From positions 136,580,750 to 136,644,749 of the forward strand of contig NC_092878.1 in assembly GCF_028372415.1 (NCBI RefSeq): a DNA stretch of 64,000 nucleotides. The letters run 5' to 3'. Shown piece by piece: positions 34,423-45,136 of the stretch (the stretch's first letter is position 1; every line of letters begins with the position of its first letter). The stretch comes from Notamacropus eugenii (Eukaryota > Chordata > Mammalia > Diprotodontia > Macropodidae). The position numbers and the translations under genes are program-made. The notes under the pieces were generated by a model. The model was not told the origin of the DNA. It saw only the letters and a program-made list of their open reading frames with translations, and searched no databases.

Positions 34423-36850
34423 AGACTGTCTAGGTTTCACAGGCATACAACAATGAGATCAGCACAATGGCTTTATGGACCTTCGGTATGGTAGACAATC
34501 TACTACCTCGTGTCTTCCACAGCTTCAGAGCTTCCCAAATACTGAGTTAGCTCTGGCAGTGTTTGCATCAATTTCATTATCTATGTTTACATCCCTGGAA
34601 ATTACTGCCAAGGTAAATGAACTTATCCATAGCATTCAAAATCTTCCATTTGCTGTAACCATGATTCCACGTATGGATGTTATGGTGCTGTCAGGTGAAG
34701 GATTTGTGTTTTCTTGGTACTAATTATAAGGGCAAAATTAGCACAAGTGACGGAGAATTGACTCATACTCTGTTGTATCTCAGCCTCGGAGGCTGCATTG
34801 AGTACATAACCATCTGTGAACAGAAAGTCATGCACCAACTCTACCTCCACTTAGTCTTGGCTTGTAGCCTTTTAAAGTTAAATAATTTACCATTAGTCTA
34901 GTAACTGACTTTGATGCTATAATCTGATAGCATTGCTGAAAACATCATGTTAAAAATAATGGAGCAAGCACACAGCCCTGCTTCACTCCATTGGTAACAT
35001 GAGAAAGTGTGAGAGCATCATCCATTATCCAAAACCTGTGTAAGTATGCCTTCATGAAACTGATGCAACTGAATTTTGCCATGATCCTCAAGCCCTCACA
35101 AATGACAGTACCAAAGGCCTTATAGACCTCTGTTACCGGCATTTCCCTTGGAGTTGCCAGGCAACAAATGCCATCAACTATTCCTCAGCTCTTTCTGAGC
35201 CAAATTGGCTATCGGGTAGATGGTCATCAAACTGTGCATGTACAGAGAAGCTCTCTAATCTGTTGACATTAAGTCATCTGGTAGTTGTCTTGCCTTAGGG
35301 TTACTACTTTTGTTGAATGCAAATGGTTAGCTTGGAGAGAATAAGTCTATGATCTATCTAGCACTGTACCACACAATACACTTTCACATGCTGTCTCTTC
35401 TCCTTACAATGACACAGTCTATTAAATGCCAATGTTTGCTGCAAGAAGCATACATGAAGTTTTATTTCCTTTAGGTAAACAGAAGACAGTGTTGGTGATG
35501 AGGATCATGAGACACACAAGTCTTCAGTAGTTAGTGACCTTTGCTGTTGTGGTTTCTGATTCCATTCCTCCCAATGACTCCCTCCCATGTCTTATATTCT
35601 GTGCCTACTCTGGCATTAAAGTAACCCAGAATTACAAGCGTGTCTTCTTTTGGCACATTGCTGATAAAGGTCTCTAGGTCTTCATAAAATTTTTCTTTGA
35701 CCTCATCAGAGTTGTATCACGGTAGGAGCATACACACTAATGGTGGTGGCATGGAGGTTTCCTGAAAGTGGCAATCACATTTTCATTAGTCTGTAATTCG
35801 CTCCTTTTGGGAGGTATACACACTTGTTGACTAGATTAATTTCATTGTAAAACTTCTGCCAGCTTCGTAGTGCTCCCCATCACAGTGGCCACTCCAGAAA
35901 AATGTGTACCCAGCGCCAGCTTCAGTAAGCCAGCCTTGTTTCACTCAGAACTGCTATTTGGATACAAACCTACTGAGCTCTCCCACAAGAGCTGTATGTC
36001 TTTCAGTTCTACTGTATTTTGTATTGTTCATAAGTGTGTAAAACATTCCATGTACCAGTCGTGAGTGGAATCATATTCACAAAAATTTTGGATTCTTTTG
36101 GTGTATGTTTTGACCACAGAATAGGATCCCCACTTGCAGCAGTAAGTAGACTGGGGTTAGGTTAGATGAAGCAGACATTTTTAGGGCACCTTTTCTAGCC
36201 CTTTCCTTATGCCAGAGTGAGCAGTATGGTCCTTAAAAATGCTGCACACCCAGTCAGTGAAAAACAGCCCTATGGTCTGAGTCACCTGTGTTCAGGATTG
36301 TCACTAAGTTTCTAGTGTCTCCATACCTGCTGCTTCATCACTTGCCCACTACCACAGGACTCCAAGGTAGGTAAAAATGGTAAAATAGTGTGGGTGATGT
36401 CTTTTGACTAGCACATAAATTGGATTTGTGAGTCAAAGTTACACAACATCACCAGCCTCACTCTCTATTCCAGTCATTGGACTAAAGTGGCAGGATAAAG
36501 TCAGAACTGGCAGTGAATCACCTTGGCATCTTCAATGCTAACGACAACCTAACCAAACTCTAAGAGCTCCACGATGATTGCTTCATGTCTGGGAGAACAA
36601 ATTATTCTCATCCTTCCATTCCACTAGGGGAAGTCTTCACAAACTTGGGATAGACACCCTCCTCTGATGGGTGTGAGGCCTGTCAGCTACCCTCAACCTG
36701 ATTTAACCCATCTGCCAAAACAGTTTACTAGGGTGTGGCCTCTGTGCATGCTACAGCTTCTTGGAGCCACAAGTGAGAGTTGGGTGGCAGATGGACACAA
36801 AAGGTGGAGAGTAGCCCTAAAAAGGGCTCAGCAGCCCCCTCACACCACAG
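34423..36850 (-). pseudogene. RTE LINE ORF remnant: reverse transcriptase then endonuclease
   Basis: Minus-strand remnant of the RTE polyprotein (endonuclease then reverse transcriptase), the enzyme that also moves RTE-tailed SINEs. The RT region at 34945-35142 includes VTNGVKQGCVLAPLF, a conserved RTE/non-LTR RT block. Endonuclease-like sequence reads between about 35450 and 36000. Many stops and frameshifts break it, so it is dead. The 5' limit near 36850 is approximate. Together with 33562-34036 it is the longest RTE copy here, close to full length. Confidence 0.78.
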
Positions 36851-36859
36851 GTACTAGTC

Positions 36860-37425
36860 CTTTCTGAACACCTATACACCACAGTACAATACATAACGAC
36901 TGCCTAATAAATATTAGTAGAATTGAATTACATCGAGCGTATGGATAATTTGAGCATTAGAAGACTCAAAAAGATAGGATACAAAATGCCTAAGTATCTC
37001 AATCGTAGTTTCTCAAAGATCCAGTTTGTGTATGAAAATAATGGATTATCTTCATAAAATATTGGTTTATATAATAACTTGACTTTTGAAGAAACATGGA
37101 AGTTAGAAAATAGGATTGCTCTATTTAGAAACTGTTGCGTCCATTTTGGTTCATTAGGATAAGAATAAATCATCTGGATAACATTTTAGGATCAGTAACA
37201 TGTTAGGGAATGATATATAATACTTCAGGATTAAAATAGAAATTGTTATATTTTGTGAGACTACAATATATTTATATGTATGTATACATATGCATATATA
37301 GACATACTATAGAGTGTAGACACACATTTGCACATACCACATGTGCATGCATATATGTGGTATGTAAACACACATGAACTTACATGCCATAGAATGGATG
37401 TATTATAATAGAGAGCCTACCAGAA
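36860..37425. other. Unassigned intergenic sequence
   Basis: AT-rich DNA with a TATA/TACATA-rich run at 37260-37390. No gene is seen. Confidence 0.35.
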
Positions 37426-37429
37426 CTGC

Positions 37430-38040
37430 AAAAAGTCAGAATTTGAGGGACTTCAGCAATCATCCAGTCCACCCATTTTTCATCATACAAAAATCCTGAC
37501 AAGTGATCACTTAACCTTGGTGTGAAGAATTCTTGTTAAGGGAAATTCACAAAATCTGTGATAAGCCTATTCCTTTTTTGTAGAGTTCTTAATAATGAGA
37601 AAATTCTCATTTGTATAGATGTAAATGTCATCCACTTTTTTGGAGTTTCCACTTATTATTCTAGTTTCATCCTCTAGTCCCATCTAGAACAAATCTAATC
37701 CTCTCTTACACACGACAGTCTTTCAGATACTTCAATGCAGTTTCAATATTCCTCCAAACTAAATATTCCCACATAAATTGGAGGCATCAGATAAGAGGCT
37801 TTCAAGATCCTTTGCCATCCTAGTTATCCTCCTCTAGGTGCTTGGCAAACACGTTGACATCTTTCTTAACATGGGATGTCCAACCCTGAACACAATACTC
37901 CAGATATAATTTAGCCAGAACAGAGAACAACAAACCAATCATGTCCCTAGTGCTGAATACTATGTCTCTCTAAGATGGTCAATTTGATTCTAATGGTCAT
38001 ATCACACTGTTGATTCATACTGAGATTGTAGGTCTTTCAT
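37430..38040 (-). repeat. CR1/L3-like LINE 3' end
   Basis: Decayed match to the CR1-type pattern in reverse: 'caatcatccagtccaccc', 'agaacaaatctaatcctctc', 'ccatcctagttatcctcctc', 'gaacacaatactccagata'. The family call is from memory of vertebrate CR1 ends. Confidence 0.6.
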
Positions 38041-38184
38041 AAATAAATTGCTATATTGCAATGTTTCTCTAATTTGGTACTTAAATTTTTAAAACCCAAA
38101 TGCTTATATCTATTCCTAATACATTTTAATTTATTAGATTGAGCCCCATAGTCTAGTTTGTTGAGATTTTTGATGCTGTAAATT

Positions 38185-38335
38185 GGAATCCTCATTTAGC
38201 CCCTCTGACCTTGCCTACTGATCCACCCTCCCTCACTCAAACAAAGTCAAGTGCAAGTCATGTCGTCATTTCTCTGATGGCATGGTCTTCTTTGGCAACA
38301 AAGGACGAACACACACACACACACACACACTGATC
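38185..38335 (+). repeat. RTE-tailed SINE with (CA)n tail
   Basis: 'ctccctcactcaaacaaagt', 'caagtgcaagtcatgtcgtc', 'ggcaacaaaggacgaaca', then about 11 CA units. Confidence 0.75.
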
Positions 38336-38830
38336 CACCTCATAGTACCTCAATCAAACTCATGGTAAACAGTAGCTGCTTACTGTGCCTAAATTTTGGA
38401 GATTGGCTAAGGAAAGTTGTGTGAAACTCCATCAACAAATAAGAAAAATCTTGATTTTTCTTGTTGCCATTTGTCACCTTTGCCTCTAGGAACATAAAGA
38501 TAAGAGTATCTCACAGACCCAGCTCAAGGTCATCATTAAAGGCCTCTGTATCTCTATGTCGGGAATGAGAAAATTTGCAAGGCCAACCGGAGGGTGATTT
38601 AAGTTTCCTCTCCTATAACCCTCAATCCTCCTTCACCTCCTCAACTAGTTGTAACGCTCAGTGATCTCTAAGCATAATCCTGAGAATGGCAGTAACACAT
38701 TTCACCATCATCAGTGAAAAGAGGACAACATGGGATGGCAAAAAAAGTGTCAAGAATAACAACAAAACCTGTGGACAAACTCAATAGTCTATGTTAATAA
38801 CACATTATCCAAATTAAAGCATGCACCCTT
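38336..38830. other. Unassigned intergenic sequence
   Basis: No gene or confident repeat is recognised. Confidence 0.35.
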
Positions 38831-39400
38831 CCTTCTGGTTAACTACAAAAGCGAAAAGAGACACCAAACAAATTACCAAAAGGTTACCCTATAAAACTAA
38901 AGTAAATTAGAAGAACAAAAGTTCTAGGATCTCAAGAGAAATAAATAATGGGGGGGGGGGGGGAGTAGAAATAAAAGGGTGCTATTACCACATCTCAAAC
39001 TGTATTATAAAACAGTAATCATAAAAACTATTTGACAATAGCTTTTTTTGGAAATAGAAAAGTAAATAAATAGGCAAAAATAAAAAACAAACATATTTAT
39101 GTAGCTCTGTGTTTGGTAAACCCACAAATGCAAACTACTGAGGAGGAGGCCATCTATCTGAAGAGAGATAATAGAAACACTAGGAAATAATTTAGCAGAA
39201 ATTAGGTTTAAACCTGCCTCTAAAATCGTATCTGCTATATTAAGCTCTAATAGGTATGTGATCTAGAAATAAAAACATCACATTAAAAAATTAGAAGAGG
39301 GTGAAGAAGGTACCTTTCAGATCTATGGCTAAAGAATTTTTAATGAAGCAAGGAATAATGGTAATCATAAAAGATAAAATACACCATTTTCATGTTACAA
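38830..39400 (+). mobile_element. Old L1 ORF2 fragment
   Basis: 'cacatctcaaactgtattat', 'aaaacagtaatcataaaaac' and later segments match L1 ORF2 near 47800 in plus orientation. A 14-15 base G-run at about 38950 lies inside. Confidence 0.7.
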
Positions 39401-39599
39401 AATTAATTTTTTTCCCACAAACAAAATCAATGAAGCTAGAATAAGAAGTTATCAGCTGACAGAAGGGAGGAACTTATTTCATCAACTAACTCTGATAAGT
39501 CTGATATCCAAGAATTGACACAAATATATAATAAGATCAGGAATTATTCCTAATTTTAAAAAATGATCAAAGAATATGAACAAATTTTCTCTTCAATAG

Positions 39600-40095
39600 T
39601 TCATTATTTTTCATGTAAGCTTTTAAAAAAAATTAATCTGTTCTTTCCACCAACACCACTACCATCATGCTCATTGAGGAAATTTAAAAAACAAACCCTG
39701 AAAACCAGATACCCTAAACATATCTACATAATCTGGCAACAAATTTCCACATTTGTCATGTTCAAAACTATCTCTTTCTGCATTTTCAGTTCATCACCTC
39801 TATGTCAGAAGACATAATTTTATCTTTATTCTTTCAGACTTACTTATTTCTACGTTAATCAGAGCTCTAAAGTCTTTCAAAGTTGTTTTTCTCTACATTG
39901 TTGTTATATTATTCTCCTAGTTCTTTTCACTTCACTGGGCATTAATTCATAAAGGTGTTCCCAATTTATTCTGAAATTGTGCATTTTTCATAATTTTTTA
40001 TGGTGCAATAATATTCCTTTATAACCATAATTTGTTTAGTCATTCACAAATAGGACATTCCTTAGTTTCCAATTTTTGACTACCAAGAAAAGATA
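39600..40095 (-). mobile_element. Old L1 3' end, inverted
   Basis: 'agctctaaagtctttcaaag', 'cttttcacttcactgggcat' and 'tatggtgcaataatattcc' are reversed L1 ORF2-end and 3' UTR segments. Confidence 0.65.
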
Positions 40096-40097
40096 GT

Positions 40098-40098
40098 T

Positions 40099-40141
<43 letters not shown>
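40098..40141 (+). repeat. (AT)n microsatellite
   Basis: About 20 AT units with one G interruption. Confidence 0.9.
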
Positions 40142-40224
40142 CCTTTTCCTTTTTCATTTCTTCAGAGTATTAGTCTATAGGGCTAACTTCATCGACATTT
40201 AGAGAAAGGAGAAGGGAAGCCACT

Positions 40225-40372
40225 TTGTGCTGAGTGCTGTACAGGTATTACCTTTGTTTCTCACAACTCTAAGAGGTAGATGCTAGTATGATCATTATTT
40301 TACAACTGAGGAAAGGCAGACAGAAATTAAGTGACTTGCCCAGGGACACAGCTAGTAAGTGTCTGAGGCTGC
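40225..40372 (-). repeat. MIR-type SINE
   Basis: Reverse MIR: 'gtgctgagtgctgtacagg', 'acaactgaggaaaggcag', 'gacttgcccagggacacagc'. Confidence 0.75.
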
Positions 40373-40394
40373 ATAGTTTTGGAAACTTTCTGGA

Positions 40395-40790
40395 TGTAAA
40401 CATCTCAGAAGAACAAATGAAAATGATTAACAACCACATAAAGAAAATGCTCTAAATCACCAAGAAAAATTCAAATTAAAACAATTTACATGTAGCAAAT
40501 AGACAAATAAAAAACAGAATCAATATGGGAGAGACTGGAAATATTGATACATTGTTGTTAAAGCTGTGAACTGGCCCTACTATTCCGGGGGTAAGAAGAA
40601 ATGGAATTATGTTAGAGAAGTTCCTAAATTGGGGAATATATACCCCAAAAAGGTTGATGACAAAAAATGCTCTATATACCAGAATACTCAAAGCAGCCCT
40701 CTCCATAATAACAAAAAACTGGCAATAAGATCAATGCACATGGGTTAGGGAAACAGCTGAGCATATGAATGTAGTTAGAGAAGTGTGGGA
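40395..40790 (+). mobile_element. Old L1 ORF2 3' fragment
   Basis: 'aaaatgctctaaatcacc', 'tacattgttgttaaagctgt', 'gaactggccctactattcc', matching L1 ORF2 near 48430-48660. Confidence 0.7.
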
Positions 40791-40794
40791 ACTA

Positions 40795-41589
40795 TACCCA
40801 TATCCTTGCTGAATATACTTTCCCTGCTATTATTAAGTAATTTTTTTTTTTAGTTAGATGCCAGTCTCATTTAGTTTTTTAACTAAATACTGATCCTTAA
40901 TCAACAGACCAGCCTGAATCAACCTGGTGCAGAATTTCGGGCAAAGTTGGCTTGAACGTATTTGAATGTCCTTGTGGTTTACCTTGTACTTAAAACAGAG
41001 CAAGAGAGAGGAAAGGGAACTCTGGGTGATAGAATGCCCTGATATAAGAATCTTGCACATTTTGGCCACTATGTTTCTATTAATAGAAGTCTTCCCAATG
41101 GGAAAGTATTGAGGAACCAGTACAGAACAGGACAGAAATGGAGAATCCTTGGAACCAGTACAATTGGGAAATTGTAACTATTGGCTAACATTCAGTAACT
41201 GGACAGATATGAAAGCACATTGGGTCTTCAAGGACTATGTCACAAAAATGTGTCATGTCATTTGATAAGGTATAATAACTGTGCTTTAGGGAGTGACTGT
41301 AATCTCCAGGCCCACCAGCAGTGGGGATTAATTTGGAGATTGTCTAAAAAAACTATGCTGAATGGACTGAAGGGCCAATTAAGAAATATGCCTTGTTTTT
41401 GTACAAGGCACTGGGGAAAGCCTCTAAAAGGATAAGCCTTGAGTCGCTCCAAGAGCAAAGACCTTTTTTCAGGACTGGGAATATGAACAATATGGACAAA
41501 TATGCTACACACACCCCAGGAAGAGAAGAGGTTAAGGTTAATCTAGGTTAAGGATTGCAAATGTTTAAAATAGTGAAATGAGAGTAAAA
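40795..41589. other. Unassigned 0.8-kb stretch
   Basis: Lies between an L1 fragment and a solo LTR. It matches no repeat I know, and the open frames (for example 41220-41435) lack recognisable domains. Confidence 0.35.
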
Positions 41590-42178
41590 AGGTTGTGATG
41601 AATGAAAAGTTCAAGAAAAATAGTTTCTGGGTGATTAGTCATTTTATTAATTATGGCTAGGGAATAATAAAAGGATGGTCATTTGGCCATCTCTCATAAA
41701 CCAAAGATGGTTCATGGCAGTCTTTTGATGCTTATATGCCCTTGGAAGACAGGGTGCTCCTGACAGGCAGCAATCAACTGTGATTAACAAATAATGAGAA
41801 TGAATATTATAATGGGAGGTGGTTTGATTCTAATGAGAAGCTGGGGGTGGGTGGAGAAGCCATGCCTTTGATATGTCATTTACTCCCGGACCACCCCCAG
41901 ACAATCTAGACAAAGGATCTCTCCCCTCCACCCAAACTTGAGCAGAACATAATGAACCAGAATTTACCTAGACTAAAATCTTTTTACTTTTCATCAGATC
42001 TAAAATTTCCCAGTTCACTTGGGTCTGAACAAGATGGAGGAAAATGTTAAATCCAATCTCATTATCAGATGCTGATTTGACCTAGTAGAGAATGAGGAAA
42101 TAGGAAAGGGAAAAATCCTCCATTTCTCCAATAGTAAGTGGCTATTTAATATAAAAGAGAAATAGTTTCTCTCAAGGT
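41590..42178 (-). mobile_element. Solo LTR (family A), uninterrupted, 4-bp TSD
   Basis: LTR body 41594-42174 (581 bp) begins TGTGATGAATG and ends TTTCTCTCA; AGGT flanks both sides (41590-41593, 42175-42178). Minus orientation is inferred: reading right to left, a TATA box CATATAAGC (about 41732-41740) precedes an AATAAA (about 41643-41650), which lies about 50 bp before the end. A 4-bp TSD fits gammaretrovirus-like (class I) elements. No internal viral genes remain. Confidence 0.85.
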
Positions 42179-42911
42179 GAACCTCCTTCTTGTGACTCAG
42201 GGGATCATCAGTCATGAATGGGACTTAGGAATGAAGGACCTAGATTTCCTGTTCTGGGAGCCAAGATGGTGGAGGTGATCAGTAATTGCTATCTGCCTCT
42301 ACTTGTTGACCTTGAAGAGCACAGGGAATACCTCCCCGGGAAAAACCCTGGAATAGTGGCAGCAGCAGAAGGGGTAAATAGTCTCTTAGCCCGTGAGGCT
42401 AGGAAGATCGCTAAGGAGGTTCCCTCTTGCTGGGGCTGAAGGGGATCAGTGCAGGACCAGAGCTGTCCCAGACAGCCCCACCTCAGCAAACTGGGAGAAG
42501 ATCCTGACTCCCAGAGGGGTGAAGCCAACAACTACCAATAGGACCCCAGGCATGCCTCAGCAGCCCAGGGGAATCGGGAAGACACTAGCACAGACGGGAT
42601 CGCTAATTGATGAGCTTGCCTATGCTCTAGCTCAACAGAGAACTCCTGTGGTCAGATTACCCCTCCCCCATACATCAGAACTTAGCTCCAGGGTAACTCT
42701 GGGGAAACCCAAAAAGACCTCACCTGGTCTCTGCTTTCCAACACCAAGCAGTTCAGCACCAGGTAAGCCACAGCATTTTAGTTTCTAGCTGAAAGAACCT
42801 GAGGCCACAACACACAAAGCCTCAAGTTTTAGGCACAAGAAGTGTAGGACAGAGCCCACTGTGCCCCAGAGACAGAGATCTACTTTAAAAGCCAGGAAAA
42901 GGGTGATCATC

Positions 42912-44545
42912 ATGAGTAAGAAGCAAAGCAGAAAAGAAAAGATCATAGAATCTTTCTATAGAGACATGGACCAAAACAAAAATACCAAAGAAGTCAGCAT
43001 TGAGACTATACTCTGCCAGGCCTAGAGGCCTGAGGGCTACCCGAGTCTTACCTTACCTATCACAGGTCTTCGGCTGGCCAAACTGGATAAACGTATGAGA
43101 GAAGAGACTTTCCAGAGTCAAACAAGGGTTAGGCTTTATTCAGGGTCCTGGTTACATGTGCAGGGGGAACTCTTCCTTAGGACAGAGAGAGAAATCTCCC
43201 AAGGAGGCAAAGATCTTACAGTAAGAGAATGAAAGCAGAAGTGGAAGTGGGGAGAGAGGGGAGAGGGAAGAGCGAAGAGAGGAAAAGGGGCCTTCTGTCC
43301 TGTAAGGGCCCCTCAGAGCTAAGAGCACCTTCAGGCTTTCCTGACCCTACTTAAGCTCTCCTGCCACATAGTTTGCACCTGAATACCATGCCTGTTAGAT
43401 AACAGTAGGTGTGCCCAGATCCGGGCCAGTCTTGAGGGCGGGGATGCTCTCTCCCATCATGTTCTCACGGGAAGAGGCGGAAATACACGAGATCTCACTC
43501 CTCAATTCCCTGCTGTTTCCTGGGGGGCCTCATGAGAACTCTAAGGTTTAGAAGCTCTCACCTTTACCCGCCCGAGACTGTCCACATGGAACTGAGCTTA
43601 CACCCCCAACAATACTCCCATCTGAAACTTCAGAAGGGAATATGAAATGATCTGAAGCACAAAGAACATACTTGGAAGAGCTCAGAAAGGATTTTAAAAG
43701 CCAAATTAGAGAAATAGAATAAAAACTGACCAATGATTTTAAAAATATGAAAAAAGAGATTACAGAGGAATTTAAAAGGAAAATTAGACAAATGGAAAAG
43801 GAAGTATAAAACCTAAGTGGAGAAAATAACTCCTTAAAAGGAATAATTGGACAGATGGAAAAGGAGATGCAAAAGTAAACTGAAGAAAACAATTTGATAA
43901 AAATTAGAATCAGGCAAGTGGAACTAATGAATCTATGAGACATCAATATTCAGTCAACCAGAATCTAAAGAATGAAAAGATAGAAGAAAATGTAAAATAT
44001 TTAATTGAAAAAACAACTGGCCTGGAAAATAGATCCAGGAGAGAAAAATCTAAGGATTATTGGTCTACCAGAAAGCCATGATGAAAAAAAGAACCTGGAA
44101 TATATCATCCAAGAAATCATCAAGGAAAATTGCCCAGAAGTCCTGGATCCAGACAGCAAAATAGTCACTGAAAGAATCCACCATTCACCTCCTGAAAGTG
44201 ACGGTCCCAAACTAAAAACACCAAGGAATATCAGTACCAAATTCCAGAACTATCAAGGGAAAGAGAAAATACTGCAAGCAGCCAGAAAGAAACAATTCAA
44301 ATATCAGGAGCTACATTCAGGATCACACAGGACCTTGCAGCTTCTACATTAAAAGATCAAAGGAATTGGAATATGATATTCCATGAGGCAAAGGAGCTGG
44401 GACTAAGGATTAATTATGCAGCAAAGTTGAACATAGTATTTCAGGCAAGGAGATGGACATTCAATAAAATAAGGGATTTCCAGACCTTCTTGATGAACTC
44501 AATTGAAAACTCGATCTTCAAACACAGGTCTCAAGAGAGACATAA
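42912..44545 (+). pseudogene. L1 ORF1 pseudogene, split by an LTR
   Basis: ORF1 starts at 42912 (MSKKQSRKEKIIESFY), is interrupted after about 34 codons by an LTR with its TSD (43014-43617), and resumes at 43618. The later part has several in-frame stops in the coiled coil, but the RRM (RIIGLPESHDEKK, about 44050) and the C-terminal domain (TKFQNYQGKEKILQAARKK, about 44230) are still readable. It aligns throughout with the copies at 22110 and 1945. Confidence 0.88.
43008..43617 (-). mobile_element. Solo LTR (family B) in L1 ORF1, 6-bp TSD
   Basis: LTR body 43014-43611 (598 bp) has TG...CA ends (TGCCAGGCC...CCCAACA) and the TSD ATACTC at 43008-43013 and 43612-43617. The L1 reading rejoins across it, as the empty site at about 22207-22220 shows. 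On the minus strand it starts TGTTGGGGGTG and has CCTGAATAAAGCC about 120-130 bp before its end, a typical R-region poly(A) signal, so it is antisense to the L1. It is richer in CpG than the surrounding DNA. No viral coding sequence remains. Confidence 0.92.
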
Positions 44546-45136
44546 AAAGGTAAACGGGAAAAAAAAAAACCAAAAACTTGTTACTCAATATGGGCAAACT
44601 GCCTACATCCCTATAAGGGAAGATGATACTTATAAATCTTGAGAATTGTATATTTATTATGAGATATAAAAGGGATATATATAGATAGAGGGAGTGGGTA
44701 TAAATTAAATGATGTGATAATAACAAATGTGATTTAAGGGTGCAAAGGGATTGTAATGGGAGATGTGAAAAGGAGGCAGAAAAAAATTACATCACAGGAA
44801 GAGGCACAAAAATATATTACAGTAGAGGGAAAAAGGGGAGGAAGTTGAGCATTGTTTGAGAGGTACTCTCATCTGATTGGATTCAAGGAGGGAACAACAA
44901 ACTCAGTTAAGTATACAAATACAAATAGCTCTATAGGCAGTAGGAGGCAAAGGGGAAAAGAAAAGGGAGGGGAGGCTAAAAGGGAGGAAAGAAGTAGTAA
45001 GGGAAAAGGGGATTAAAAGGGAAGGGGGCTGAAAGAAGGGAAGGAAGACTGAGGAAGGCAGCTGTCAAAAATTAAAACTTTATTGTGGAGGGGAAAGGAG
45101 AAGGGAGAACTAAAAGCATAAACAAGGGGAAAGTGG

